DNA from: Pseudomonadota bacterium
GTDB taxonomy: Bacteria > Pseudomonadota > Gammaproteobacteria > Steroidobacterales > Steroidobacteraceae
Length of the DNA: 54,751 nt
Direction: 5' to 3'
NCBI GenBank assembly: GCA_025357635.1
Contig: JANXOV010000126.1
Coordinates: 1-54,751 of the forward strand
In this document: piece after piece, positions 1-8,006 of the stretch
Position numbering within the stretch: position 1 is the stretch's first letter
How the letters are laid out: each line of letters opens with the position of its first letter
The notes under the pieces: model-generated
The model's database searches: none
What the model was told of the DNA's origin: nothing
Seen by the model: only the letters and a program-made list of their open reading frames with translations
Translations under genes and position numbers: made by a program

Positions 1-87
1 GTCCGGGGTTTGCTGAAGCCGATATGGAATGCAACCGAGCAACGGGCACGTTGCCGCCAAGGTCAACAGTGTGGTTCGAGCCAGCAT
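1..87 (-). CDS. Partial integron cassette ORF: lipoprotein N-terminus
   Basis: Reading leftward from ATG at 87-85 gives 29 open codons to the window edge. The residues form a lipoprotein signal peptide: a short basic start (MLAR), a hydrophobic stretch, and a lipobox PLLGC with the acylated cysteine at residue 19, followed by IPYR. The ATG lies 2 bp inside a GTTAGGC integron core site at 96-90, where the first ORF of a gene cassette normally starts, and the ORF runs away from intI as cassette genes do. The rest of the gene and its attC site lie beyond the window, so no function can be given. The lipobox and the position are seen directly; that this is a cassette is inferred from the adjacent core site and integrase gene. 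Confidence 0.6.
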   Translation of the reverse strand, partial: MLARTTLLTLAATCPLLGCIPYRLQQTPD

Positions 88-89
88 GC

Positions 90-137
90 GCCTAACTCTT
101 ATTTGGACTGCCGAACCAGCGAGTCGTAACACGATGA
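90..137 (-). other. attI: attI-like integron recombination site
   Basis: On the minus strand the segment ends in GTTAGGC (96-90), a perfect match to the integron core-site consensus GTTRRRY, where insertion occurs between G and TT. Just before it come GTTACG (130-125) and GGCAGTC. As I remember attI1, it carries similar GTTACG, GGCAGTC and GTTAGGC blocks in the same order. The site lies between the 5' end of intI and a leftward cassette-like ORF, the standard attI position. A further GTTRRRY match, GTTAAAC, lies at 183-177. The exact limits are not determined. Confidence 0.6.
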
Positions 138-181
138 ATTCGTCAAATATCAAGCTGGCTCCTCCGTAAGCGATTGGTTTA

Positions 182-210
182 ACTACACCACTTGTCGTGT
201 AGCAGGTCAA
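182..210 (-). promoter_or_regulatory. Candidate cassette promoter Pc
   Basis: Minus-strand TTGACC (210-205), a 17-bp spacer and TGTAGT (187-182) match the sigma70 boxes at 5/6 and 4/6 positions. The promoter would fire leftward through attI into the cassette array, as Pc does in other integrons. A 20-bp inverted repeat covers the -10 box. Confidence 0.35.
183..202. repeat. Inverted repeat CTACAC-N8-GTGTAG
   Basis: Perfect 6-bp arms flank an 8-bp centre. The repeat lies between intI and attI and covers the -10 box of the candidate Pc promoter. It could be an operator or a hairpin. It does not fit the LexA pattern CTG-N10-CAG. Confidence 0.45.
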
Positions 211-232
211 ATCCCAAGGATGGATATGCGTC

Positions 233-1210
233 ATGGAAACCAGAGTCCGGCTCCTGGATCAGGTTCGAAACCGGATTCGGGCGAAACATTACAGCTATCG
301 GACAGAACAAGCCTACGTCGGCTGGGTTCGCCGATTTGTCCTATTCCACGACAAAACACACCCGGATCAGTTGGGTGGACCCGAGATTGAACGATTTCTA
401 ACCTACCTGGCCGTCGAACGCTCGGTGTCCGCGTCGACGCAGAACCAGGCGCTCGGCGCGCTTCTGTTTCTGTATCGAGAAGTATTGGAACTCCCGATTC
501 CGTGGCTGGACAACGTCATCCGGGCGCGGCGATCGATTCGGCTACCCGTAGTTCTGACGCGTCTGGAGGTGCGCGCAGTTCTATCCCGCTTGACCGGCGA
601 TCCATGGCTGGTCGCGAGCCTGCTGTACGGCAGCGGACTGCGGCTGAGCGAAGCGCTTCGCCTTCGAATAAAGGATATCGACCTCGCGCAGCACCGACTG
701 TTGGTGCGCGATGCCAAAGGATCCAAAGACCGCATCACTCTCCTGCCCGGCAGCATGGTCGACCCCATGAACACACAGATCGCACGAGCAAGAACACAGC
801 ATGACATCGCAAAGACCAAAAACTGCGCAGGTGTCGAACTCCCCTACGCACTCGCAAGAAAATATCCGACCGCCCATCTCGACCTGGGCTGGCAATACGT
901 CTTCCCCGCACGCTGGCCGTCGCGCGATCCGCGCTCAGGCGCCTGGCGCCGCTATCACCTGCATGAAGCCGTGGTGCAACGTCAGGTAAAACAAGCGGTC
1001 AGAACAGCGGGGATCTTGAAACCCGCCTCCTGCCACACGTTTCGCCACTGCTTCGCGACCCACCTGATCGAATCCGGCTACGACATCCGTACCGTGCAGG
1101 AACTGCTCGGCCACGCCAGCGTCAAGACCACCATGATCTACACGCACGTACTGAACCGTGGCGGCATCGGCGTCATCAGCCCCATCGACTTGGCCGACCC
1201 TAAACGTTGA
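233..1210 (+). CDS. intI: Integron integrase IntI (tyrosine recombinase)
   Basis: This 325-residue site-specific tyrosine recombinase inserts and excises gene cassettes by recombining attI and attC sites. It has an N-terminal SAM-like core-binding domain (about 1-90) and a catalytic domain with R137 (GSGLR), H268 and R271 (HTFRH), H294 (LLGHAS) and the nucleophile Y303 (MIYTH). Residues about 200-225 (LARKYP...LGWQYVFPA) are the extra patch that separates IntI from XerC/XerD and binds attC hairpins. Length and motifs are complete, so the enzyme looks intact. The ATG at 233 has a weak AAGGA about 12 nt upstream. The gene converges on ychF and overlaps its stop by 11 bp, and attI and a cassette ORF lie upstream. 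This looks like a chromosomal integron; no transposon or sul/qac genes are visible. Confidence 0.93.
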   Translation: METRVRLLDQVRNRIRAKHYSYRTEQAYVGWVRRFVLFHDKTHPDQLGGPEIERFLTYLAVERSVSASTQNQALGALLFLYREVLELPIPWLDNVIRARRSIRLPVVLTRLEVRAVLSRLTGDPWLVASLLYGSGLRLSEALRLRIKDIDLAQHRLLVRDAKGSKDRITLLPGSMVDPMNTQIARARTQHDIAKTKNCAGVELPYALARKYPTAHLDLGWQYVFPARWPSRDPRSGAWRRYHLHEAVVQRQVKQAVRTAGILKPASCHTFRHCFATHLIESGYDIRTVQELLGHASVKTTMIYTHVLNRGGIGVISPIDLADPKR

Positions 1211-2291
1211 ACCTGAAATGCATCACATCGCCCTCGCGCACGATGTATTCCTTGCCTTCGAGCCGCAGCTTGCCTGCCTCTTTAGCCCCGGCCTCGCCCT
1301 TGCACGCGATGAAGTCGTCATAGGCAATGACTTCGGCGCGGATGAACCCTTTTTCAAAGTCCGTGTGAATGACACCAGCCGCCTGCGGCGCAGTAGAACC
1401 CGCATGCACAGTCCACGCACGCACTTCCTTCACGCCTGCCGTAAAGTAAGTCTGCAATCCAAGCAGCGTATATCCACCGCGAATCACACGGTTCAACCCA
1501 GGCTCATCCAACTTCAGCTCTTTCAAGAAATCCACGCGATCCGCCTCTTCCAGTTGTGAGATCTCGGCCTCGATGGCGGCACATACGGGAACGACCACCG
1601 CCCCCTCTGCCTTGGCCAACTCCCGCACGCGATCCAGGCGTGGGTTGTCGGTGAAGCCGCGCTCATCCACATTCGCCACGTACATCACCGGCTTATCCGT
1701 GAGCAGGTGCATGTCACGCAGCACCAGCCTCTCGTTGGCATCCAGATTCAGACCTCGCACCGGTTTGGCCGCGTCCAGTTGCTTGCGTACTCGCTCGAAC
1801 AGATCGCGCATCTTGACCGCGTCTTTATCCGAAGTCTTTGCCGCCTTGGTCGCCTTTTGCAGCGCGCGCTCGACGCTGTCGAGGTCGGCGAGCGCCAGTT
1901 CGGTGTTGATGACTTCGATGTCGCTGGCGGGGTCGATCTTGCCTGCGACGTGAATGATGTCGTCGTTCTCGAAGCAGCGCACCACGTGGGCGATGGCGTC
2001 GACCTCACGTATGTGCGACAGAAACTTGTTGCCCAGACCTTCGCCTTTGGACGCGCCGGCGACAAGGCCGGCGATATCCACAAACTCCACCGTCGTCGGC
2101 AGAATGCGTTCGGGATGCACGATCTCGGCCAGTTTGTTCAGGCGCGGATCGGGCACGGGCACCACGCCGACATTGGGGTCGATGGTGCAAAAGGGATAAT
2201 TTTCCGCGGCGATCTGCGCTCGCGTCAATGCATTGAACAGTGTGGACTTGCCGACATTGGGTAGGCCGACGATACCGCAGCGAATGGCCAT
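1200..2291 (-). CDS. ychF: Redox-regulated ATPase YchF (OLA1 family)
   Basis: YchF is an Obg-family P-loop protein that prefers ATP over GTP and associates with ribosomes; in E. coli it is linked to oxidative-stress control. The 363 residues show a Walker A loop GLPNVGKST (9-17), DIAG (72-75), and NVDE (207-210) in place of the GTPase NKxD motif, which explains the ATP preference. A C-terminal TGS-like domain ends in the usual MHFRFNV. The ATG overlaps the pth stop codon by one base (TGATG), so the two genes are probably translationally coupled. It is the last gene of the TPR-lolB-ispE-prs-rplY-pth-ychF run. Its 3' end overlaps that of the convergent intI. Confidence 0.97.
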   Translation of the reverse strand: MAIRCGIVGLPNVGKSTLFNALTRAQIAAENYPFCTIDPNVGVVPVPDPRLNKLAEIVHPERILPTTVEFVDIAGLVAGASKGEGLGNKFLSHIREVDAIAHVVRCFENDDIIHVAGKIDPASDIEVINTELALADLDSVERALQKATKAAKTSDKDAVKMRDLFERVRKQLDAAKPVRGLNLDANERLVLRDMHLLTDKPVMYVANVDERGFTDNPRLDRVRELAKAEGAVVVPVCAAIEAEISQLEEADRVDFLKELKLDEPGLNRVIRGGYTLLGLQTYFTAGVKEVRAWTVHAGSTAPQAAGVIHTDFEKGFIRAEVIAYDDFIACKGEAGAKEAGKLRLEGKEYIVREGDVMHFRFNV

Positions 2292-2887
2292 CAGGTCTTT
2301 CCCGCGCGGCTGTGCAGTTTGGTCATCGCGCGCTCCGCGCCCTGCTCGAGCATGAGCGGCAGGCAGTCCGCTGCGTAATTGACCGAATCCAGAATCATTT
2401 CTTCCTCGATGCGCGGTGCGCGGTTCAATACGTAGTCGAGCACTTCGGCCTTGTTGCCGGGATGTCCGATGCCTATGCGCAGCCGCCAGAAGTTCTCGCC
2501 GATATGCGTGATGGTGTCGCGCAGACCGTTATGCCCGCCGTGACCGCCGCCGTGCTTGAGCTTGACCGTACCGGCAGGCAGATCCAGCTCATCGTGTGCG
2601 ACCAGAATGTGCTCGGGCTCGATCTTGAAAAAATCGCTGATCTGCCGGATGGACAGACCGCTGCGATTCATATAGGTCGTGGGCTTGAGCAGCGTCAGTT
2701 CCTGCCCTGCCACGGTGATTTTCGCGGTTTCGCCGGAGAACTTGCGATAGTCGCGAAACTCTCCGCCGTGACGCCGCGCCAGCACGTCGACAAACCAGAA
2801 ACCGGCATTGTGTCGGGTAACCTGATGCTCGGGCCCGGGATTGCCGAGTCCGACGATAATGCGCAAAGGCCAGCCGGTTGAATTCAT
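2291..2887 (-). CDS. pth: Peptidyl-tRNA hydrolase
   Basis: This cytosolic enzyme cleaves the ester bond of peptidyl-tRNAs that drop off the ribosome and so recycles tRNA. The protein has 198 residues, normal for bacterial Pth1. It shows GLGNPG (13-18), HNAGF with the catalytic base H26, a TTYMNRSG segment, and the HDELDLPxG motif. The first seven residues (MNSTGWP) are a small extension. It lies between rplY and ychF, the same order as in Pseudomonas, and its stop overlaps the ychF start. Confidence 0.97.
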   Translation of the reverse strand: MNSTGWPLRIIVGLGNPGPEHQVTRHNAGFWFVDVLARRHGGEFRDYRKFSGETAKITVAGQELTLLKPTTYMNRSGLSIRQISDFFKIEPEHILVAHDELDLPAGTVKLKHGGGHGGHNGLRDTITHIGENFWRLRIGIGHPGNKAEVLDYVLNRAPRIEEEMILDSVNYAADCLPLMLEQGAERAMTKLHSRAGKT

Positions 2888-2910
2888 GTTGCCCTCACTT
2901 CAAGAAAGAA

Positions 2911-2936
2911 GGGCCGCCCCGCCTGGGACGGCCCCG
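2911..2936 (-). terminator. Hairpin between rplY and pth
   Basis: On the minus strand GGGCCGTCCC, a 4-nt loop and GGGGCGGCCC form a 10-bp GC-rich stem with one G-U pair, followed by TTCTTTCTTG. The tract is pyrimidine-rich but not a clean U run. It may attenuate readthrough from the highly expressed rplY into pth. Confidence 0.5.
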
Positions 2937-2957
2937 CACTTTCCCAAGGCTTCGAGG

Positions 2958-3692
2958 TTACTTCTTGGCGTCTTTCTTGGCTGGTTCCGCCTTCTTGGCT
3001 TCGTCCTTCTTGGCAGGTTCGGCCTTCTTTGCCGCATCCCCGCCAGCCGCAGCCGCCGCGGGAGCCGCCGCCGCGCCTTCCGCAGGAGTTGCCTCCGCCG
3101 CCACCGCTTCGGGTTCTTCGGCACGCGGGCTGTGAATAGCCACGACCGACGCGTCGCCCTTGATCAGATCCAGCAACTGTACGGTGCTGGGGACCTTGAG
3201 CTGCGACAGGTGAATGCTCTCGTTCAACGACAGGCCGGAGATGTCCACCTCGATGAACTCGGGCAGATCGCGCGGCAAGCAGGATACTTCGACCTCAGTA
3301 CGCAGGTGCGAAACGATGCCGCCCTGCGACTTGACGCCCGGCGCAATGGCCTCGCCCTTGAAGTGCAGCGGTATGTTGATGCGGATCTTCTCGTTCTCTT
3401 CCACGCGCTGGAAGTCGATGTGCAGCACCGCGTTCTTATACGGGTGGCGTTGCACGTCCTTGAGGATGGCGGCCTGCGTCTGATCGCCGATCTTCAGGCT
3501 GATGATCGTGGAATAGAATCGCTCGTTGTCGAGCATGATCAGCAGCTTCTGATGGCTGAGCGTTACCGGGCGCGCCTCCAGATGTCCGCCGTAAATAATA
3601 GCCGGCACTTTTCCTTCGTGACGCAGGCGGCGGCTCGCACCTTTGCCATGCTTCTCGCGGAACTCGGCATTGAGTTCAAAAGAGGTTTTCAT
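2958..3692 (-). CDS. rplY: 50S ribosomal protein L25/Ctc, long form
   Basis: L25 binds 5S rRNA in the large ribosomal subunit. I start it at ATG 3692-3690 (MKTSFELNAEFREKHG), which follows GGAG by 6 nt; the open frame runs further upstream but without family similarity. The 244-residue product has the L25 domain (about 1-95), the TL5/Ctc beta domain (about 96-185) and a low-complexity tail rich in Ala, Lys and Pro with repeats of the type KKAEPAKKD. E. coli L25 lacks the second domain; the two-domain form is common in pseudomonads and many other bacteria. The gene follows prs by 69 bp. Confidence 0.95.
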   Translation of the reverse strand: MKTSFELNAEFREKHGKGASRRLRHEGKVPAIIYGGHLEARPVTLSHQKLLIMLDNERFYSTIISLKIGDQTQAAILKDVQRHPYKNAVLHIDFQRVEENEKIRINIPLHFKGEAIAPGVKSQGGIVSHLRTEVEVSCLPRDLPEFIEVDISGLSLNESIHLSQLKVPSTVQLLDLIKGDASVVAIHSPRAEEPEAVAAEATPAEGAAAAPAAAAAGGDAAKKAEPAKKDEAKKAEPAKKDAKK

Positions 3693-3761
3693 GTACATCT
3701 CCAAATTGACAATCAAACACAGCACGCGCGCATCGCGACCAATTGCGCGCGTACCGACCAA

Positions 3762-4733
3762 TCAATCGATATAAAGCGAACTCACCGACTCTTCGTCGCT
3801 GATGCGGCGCATGGTCTCGGCCAGCAGACCCGCAACGCTGAGCTGTCGGATCTTGGTGCAGGCCCGGCCTTCTGCGGAGAGCGGTATGGTGTCTGTCACC
3901 ACCAATTCATCCATCACCGACTTGGAAATGCGCTCGACCGCGGAACCCGACAGCACGGCATGCGTGATGTAGGCCACGACGCGAATTGCGCCCTCGTCCT
4001 TCAATGCCTGCGCGGCCTGGCACAGCGTCCCCGCGGTGTCCACCATGTCATCAATCATCACACAGACCTTGCCACTGACTTCACCGATGATATTCATCAC
4101 CCGCGACTCGTTCGCGCGCGGCCGGCGTTTGTCGATGATTGCAAGATCCGCATCGTCCAGCCGCTTGGCCAGCGCCCGCGCCCGCACCACGCCGCCCACA
4201 TCCGGTGACACGACAATCATGTTCTCGTGCTTCTGCTTCCAGGCATCGCCGAGCAGCACGGGCGATGCGTAGACGTTGTCCACCGGTATGTCGAAAAAAC
4301 CCTGGATCTGATCCGCGTGCAGATCCACCGTGAGCAGCCGGTCGACGCCGGCGCTCGCGATCATGTTCGCCACCAGCTTGGCCGTGATGGCTACGCGCGT
4401 CGCGCGCGGCCGCCGGTCCTGGCGGGCGTAGCCGAAATACGGCACCACCGCGGTGATGCGCGCCGCCGACGCACGGCGGCAGGCATCGGTCATCACCAGC
4501 AATTCCATCAAATTGTCGTTCGCCGGCGGACTGGTGGGCTGCACCAGAAACACATCGCGCCCACGCACATTTTCCATCAGCTCCGCGCTGACCTCACCGT
4601 CACTGAATCGTCCGACATGCGCGCGGCCCATGGGCACGCGCAGATGACGGGTGATTTCCTGCGCCAACGCGGGATTGGCGTTGCCGGCGAACACCGCCAT
4701 CGCGGTGCGATCGAATTCATTGCCACGAGACAT
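3762..4733 (-). CDS. prs: Ribose-phosphate pyrophosphokinase (PRPP synthetase)
   Basis: Prs makes PRPP from ribose 5-phosphate and ATP, feeding purine, pyrimidine, His, Trp and NAD synthesis. The 323 residues contain the class I features: GNANPALA near the start, the catalytic [11 protein letters not shown] segment, the flexible-loop region [19 protein letters not shown], and the PRPP-binding signature [13 protein letters not shown]12 (MAVFAGNAN) matches the start used in many homologues, but it has no ribosome-binding site, so the upstream ATG is kept. tRNA-Gln and ispE lie directly upstream. Confidence 0.97.
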   Translation of the reverse strand: MSRGNEFDRTAMAVFAGNANPALAQEITRHLRVPMGRAHVGRFSDGEVSAELMENVRGRDVFLVQPTSPPANDNLMELLVMTDACRRASAARITAVVPYFGYARQDRRPRATRVAITAKLVANMIASAGVDRLLTVDLHADQIQGFFDIPVDNVYASPVLLGDAWKQKHENMIVVSPDVGGVVRARALAKRLDDADLAIIDKRRPRANESRVMNIIGEVSGKVCVMIDDMVDTAGTLCQAAQALKDEGAIRVVAYITHAVLSGSAVERISKSVMDELVVTDTIPLSAEGRACTKIRQLSVAGLLAETMRRISDEESVSSLYID

Positions 4734-4772
4734 CTTTAATGAACCTTAGCCTCAATGGGCCCACCATCGAAC

Positions 4773-4847
4773 TGGCTGGGGTGGAAGGATTCGAACCTCC
4801 GTATGGCGGGATCAAAACCCGCTGCCTTACCGCTTGGCGACACCCCA
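4773..4847 (-). tRNA. tRNA-Gln (anticodon TTG)
   Basis: The minus strand from 4847 folds as a 75-nt tRNA with the 3' CCA encoded. The acceptor stem pairs TGGGGTG with CACCCCA and the discriminator base is G. The anticodon loop TTTTGAT carries TTG, which reads CAA. The T-arm GGTTCGAATCC is canonical. It lies 15 bp after the ispE stop and 39 bp before prs, as between ispE and prs in Pseudomonas. Confidence 0.96.
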
Positions 4848-4862
4848 ACATCCGCAATCAAC

Positions 4863-5747
4863 TCATGTCCGCTCGCCGCGCGCATGCAACTGTGCGCGCA
4901 GCGGCGATTCGTTCAGTCCCTTGGCGATGAAGCCCACCCATTCCGGCGGCATTCGCTGCAGAATATCGGTGCCGCGGCACGCCGAGTCGAGCGCCAGAAA
5001 AATGCAGGCGCCGGTTCCGGTCATGCGTGCCTCGCCGAACTGTGCCAGCCAATCCAGGGCGCTCGCCACGGGCGGGAAACGACCCCGCACCGTCGCGGTG
5101 CAGTCGTTGCGTCCACCTGTCTCAAGGAAGCCGCGAATTGTGATGGGCGGGGAATTCCTTGTCAATTCAGGGGCCTGAAAGACTTCAGCCGTGGGCACAG
5201 CACAATTTGGGTTAATTATCAGATAGTTACGTTGGGCAGGGGACTCAATTCCAGTCAAAAACTTCAGCCGTTCCCCCACTCCTTCGGCCCATGCGCACCG
5301 GCCGGCCACGAAAACCGGCACATCCGCCCCCAGCTGCAGCCCCAGCGCGCGTAATTCGGCATTGGATAGCTGCAACTGCCATAGCTCGTTCAGGGCAACC
5401 AGAACGGTGGCGGCATCGGAGCTGCCGCCGCCCAGTCCTGCGCCGACCGGGATGCGCTTGTTCACGGCAATCTCCACGCCCAGCGAACAGTGTGTATACG
5501 ACTGAAGGAGTCTGGCGGCGCGCACGGCCAGGTCGGCCTCCGGTTCGATGTCGAAACCGGCCAGGCGCTCGATGCGGCCGTCGGTGCGCACGCGAAGATC
5601 AACCTCGTCCCCGAAATCCAGGAACTGAAAGCAGGTTTGCAGCTCGTGATAGCCATCGGCCCGCCGGCCGAGAATGTGCAGGAACAAGTTGATCTTGGCC
5701 GGCGCGGGCCAACGCGAAGACTCCGCGCTCAAAGCGGCCGCGCTCAC
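4863..5747 (-). CDS. ispE: 4-diphosphocytidyl-2-C-methyl-D-erythritol kinase
   Basis: IspE is the ATP-dependent GHMP kinase of the MEP isoprenoid pathway and phosphorylates CDP-methylerythritol. The 294 residues show PAKIN (16-20), DGYHELQT, and the glycine-rich ATP loop VGAGLGGGSSDAAT (101-114), with D111 in the position of the catalytic aspartate. The start is a GTG whose first bases overlap the lolB stop (GTGA), so the genes are probably coupled. It lies in a lolB-ispE-tRNA-prs order conserved in gammaproteobacteria. Confidence 0.96.
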   Translation of the reverse strand: MSAAALSAESSRWPAPAKINLFLHILGRRADGYHELQTCFQFLDFGDEVDLRVRTDGRIERLAGFDIEPEADLAVRAARLLQSYTHCSLGVEIAVNKRIPVGAGLGGGSSDAATVLVALNELWQLQLSNAELRALGLQLGADVPVFVAGRCAWAEGVGERLKFLTGIESPAQRNYLIINPNCAVPTAEVFQAPELTRNSPPITIRGFLETGGRNDCTATVRGRFPPVASALDWLAQFGEARMTGTGACIFLALDSACRGTDILQRMPPEWVGFIAKGLNESPLRAQLHARGERT

Positions 5748-6322
5748 GGCTTAAGATTCCAATGATCCACCGCGACGCGCACTCGCACTTGCTCGCGATG
5801 CATTGTAAGCCGCTTGGGCAGCAGATCCGCGCCATTGCCCGAGTACTCGCCATAGTCGATGACCCAACCGTCCTGCGAGATCTGCGCGGCGCGGCCGGCC
5901 GCGTTGGGGGTGAACTCGAAGGGTTGATCCGGATTGGGAACGCCCAGCAGCCAGTAGCGCAAGTTGTCAAACGGTGGTGTGAACCCAAGGCGCTCCTGCA
6001 GGAAGGCGTTCGTGTCGGTGCCGGCGGCGGCGCCGCTCAACTCCATACCCTGCGGTTTCAGTTTGAACGCGACCGCGCCGGCGCCCAAGGGCCCGGCGAG
6101 ACGCACATCGGCAAGCTGCGAACTCTGTCGCCAGTCCAGACTCGCCTGCCAACCTTGCGTGCCCACCGCACCGGCGGCGCGGCCCTGCATATCCCATTGC
6201 CGGGCGTTCTGCAGTTCCTGCATACGCTCCGGCCAGGTTTTTTTCAGCGCAAGCACCCTCGGTGTCCCGACGCACCCGCACAGGGCGGCACTGAATGCGA
6301 GCAGGTAGAAGAACCGTGGCAC
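5744..6322 (-). CDS. lolB: Outer-membrane lipoprotein receptor LolB
   Basis: LolB takes lipoproteins from periplasmic LolA and inserts them into the outer membrane. The open frame extends upstream to 6421, but the lipoprotein signal begins at GTG 6322 (VPRFFYLLAFSAALCGC), one base after the preceding TPR gene's stop, so that start is chosen. This gives 192 residues with the lipidated cysteine at residue 17 (C15 is also Cys). The body fits LolB: RQWDMQGRAAG, WQASLDWRQ, and YWLLGVPNPDQPFEF. Overall similarity is modest, and the position next to ispE and hemA supports the call. Confidence 0.88.
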   Translation of the reverse strand: MPRFFYLLAFSAALCGCVGTPRVLALKKTWPERMQELQNARQWDMQGRAAGAVGTQGWQASLDWRQSSQLADVRLAGPLGAGAVAFKLKPQGMELSGAAAGTDTNAFLQERLGFTPPFDNLRYWLLGVPNPDQPFEFTPNAAGRAAQISQDGWVIDYGEYSGNGADLLPKRLTMHREQVRVRVAVDHWNLKP

Positions 6323-6323
6323 G

Positions 6324-7997
6324 CTACGGCGCTCCGTCCAGGCGCGCAAGCGTAGCGCGCAGGACGCGGTCCTCCGGATCGGCGACGCGCGCTTGTCGCC
6401 AAATGCCGCGCGCCTCCTCACGCCGATTCAGCGACCACAACACTTCGCCCAGATGAGCGCCGGTTTCAGCGCCGCGATCGGCGCGGAACGCGGCGCTCAG
6501 GTGCGGCAGTGCCTGAGCGCCCAAGCCCTGCCGGAACAGCACCCAGCCGAGGCTGTCGCGAATCGCGGCATTCTGCGGCGCCTGCGCGTAGGCGCGCTCG
6601 ATCAGGCTGCGCGCGCGACCCAGCCGCAATGAATGATCGGCCAGCGTGTAGCCCAACGCGTTCATCGCCGCCGGATCGTTCGGCCGCCGCCGTTCAAGGG
6701 TCGTCAATTCAGCGACTGCCGCATCGAGCCGCTGCGTTCGTTCGAGCAGTTCGGCGCGCTTGTAACGCAGATCCACGTTGTCGGGATATTCGGCGATCGC
6801 GGCATCCAGTATCTTCAGCGCACGCGACTCTTCATGTGCATCGGCAATCTGCTGCGCGCGCGCGGCAATGATCTGCGGAGCCCGCGCCGGCGCATCGGCG
6901 GTCAATCCGTCGAGCAGTTCATCGGATTCCGTCGTCGCGCCGCTTCGGCGCAGCAATGCGGCGGCGCGCAGCATCGCCGACAGCACATTGTCGCCGGCCG
7001 TCACCTTCGCATAAGAACGCAGAGCGTCCTCGTCCTGATGGCGGCGCTCATCGATGCGCGCAAGGTAGTAGAAAGCATCCTCGACGAACTGTTCACTCTT
7101 CAGCAATTGCTTAAAGCAGATGTCAGCGGCATCCAGGTTTCCCAGCTGCAACTGTAGCTGACCCATCAAGCGCATCGCGCGCGGTCTGGCCTCGGCGTCC
7201 TCGGTCAGCGACTCCAATTCCGCCTGCGCCGCGGCCTCGCGATGCAGCAGGATCAGCAGGCTCGCATGTTGCAACCGGCTCGAGGCATCGTCTTGCGCTG
7301 CGACCTGCCGGTTGGCCAGTGCCAGCGCTTCAGGTTCCCGATCCGCGAACGCCAGCGCCCGCGCTCGAATCCACGCCAATTCCTGCGACGGCTTCAAATC
7401 GAGCGCTTTGCGCAGCGTATCGGCCGCTGCCTGCGCATCGTCGGCGCTGGCCTGCGCCAGGCCGAGAAAGCGCAGGGCGCCGGCGGATGCCGGATAGGGG
7501 GCACTCAACCGGTCTGCGACTTGACGCGCGCCGTAGACATTGTCGCTTTGCGCGAACATCGCCTCGAACTCGCCGAAGGCGGCCTCCTCGCCGCCGCGGA
7601 TCAACGGCAGCGCCGTCTTGAAATACCCGGCGGAGTCGGTGATTTTGTGCAGTTCCAACGCAGCCATGCCGGCAGCGGTCTGCGCATCCAAGGAGGCCGG
7701 ATCGAGGCTGATCCAGCGCCTCGCCGTGCGCAGCGCCAGCGCCGGCTGTTGCGCCTCGGTGGCAAGTCGGGTGGCTCGTTCCAAAACGCCGAGGTCCTGG
7801 GTTGACGCGGCAAGTGCGCCATACTGGCGGGCGGCCAGCGTGCGTTCATTTCGAGCCGCGGCGATTTCAGCGACAATGAGCGCAGAAACTGTAGCCTGCG
7901 CAGCGGGCGGCGCATTTAACAGCGTGTCGGCGCAGCCGCCAACGGCGATCAGTGAAAGAAGGATCGCGAATCGTGCGAAGATAGACGTTGGGAACAC
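6324..7997 (-). CDS. TPR-repeat lipoprotein upstream of lolB
   Basis: The product is a 557-residue predicted lipoprotein starting at GTG 7997, with a signal peptide and a lipobox AVGGC (Cys22). The rest is a tandem series of tetratricopeptide helices, with repeated patterns such as LARIDERRHQDEDALRSYAKV and LGYTLADHSLRLGRARSLIERA. The gene divergent from hemA and upstream of lolB is a TPR protein in Pseudomonas too. Its role is unknown; TPR lipoproteins usually act as scaffolds at the outer membrane. The frame continues upstream to 8087, but that part would overlap hemA and lacks a signal sequence. Confidence 0.85.
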   Translation of the reverse strand: MFPTSIFARFAILLSLIAVGGCADTLLNAPPAAQATVSALIVAEIAAARNERTLAARQYGALAASTQDLGVLERATRLATEAQQPALALRTARRWISLDPASLDAQTAAGMAALELHKITDSAGYFKTALPLIRGGEEAAFGEFEAMFAQSDNVYGARQVADRLSAPYPASAGALRFLGLAQASADDAQAAADTLRKALDLKPSQELAWIRARALAFADREPEALALANRQVAAQDDASSRLQHASLLILLHREAAAQAELESLTEDAEARPRAMRLMGQLQLQLGNLDAADICFKQLLKSEQFVEDAFYYLARIDERRHQDEDALRSYAKVTAGDNVLSAMLRAAALLRRSGATTESDELLDGLTADAPARAPQIIAARAQQIADAHEESRALKILDAAIAEYPDNVDLRYKRAELLERTQRLDAAVAELTTLERRRPNDPAAMNALGYTLADHSLRLGRARSLIERAYAQAPQNAAIRDSLGWVLFRQGLGAQALPHLSAAFRADRGAETGAHLGEVLWSLNRREEARGIWRQARVADPEDRVLRATLARLDGAP

Positions 7998-8006
7998 AGC
8001 TGTACA

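Noticed and set aside
97-183. A complete attC site between the two GTTRRRY matches
   Set aside because: Both core matches face the same way and I could not find the paired RYYYAAC and inner L boxes that an attC hairpin needs. An attI reading fits better.
181-232. A LexA (SOS) box before intI
   Set aside because: The palindrome CTACAC-N8-GTGTAG and the nearby TTG...CAG do not fit CTG-N10-CAG.
192-401. A 69-codon frame overlapping the intI start
   Set aside because: It overlaps intI in another frame, is short and has no recognisable features; intI is certain in this stretch.
4739-4930. A 63-codon plus-strand ORF
   Set aside because: It reads through the complement of tRNA-Gln and the end of ispE and has no independent support.
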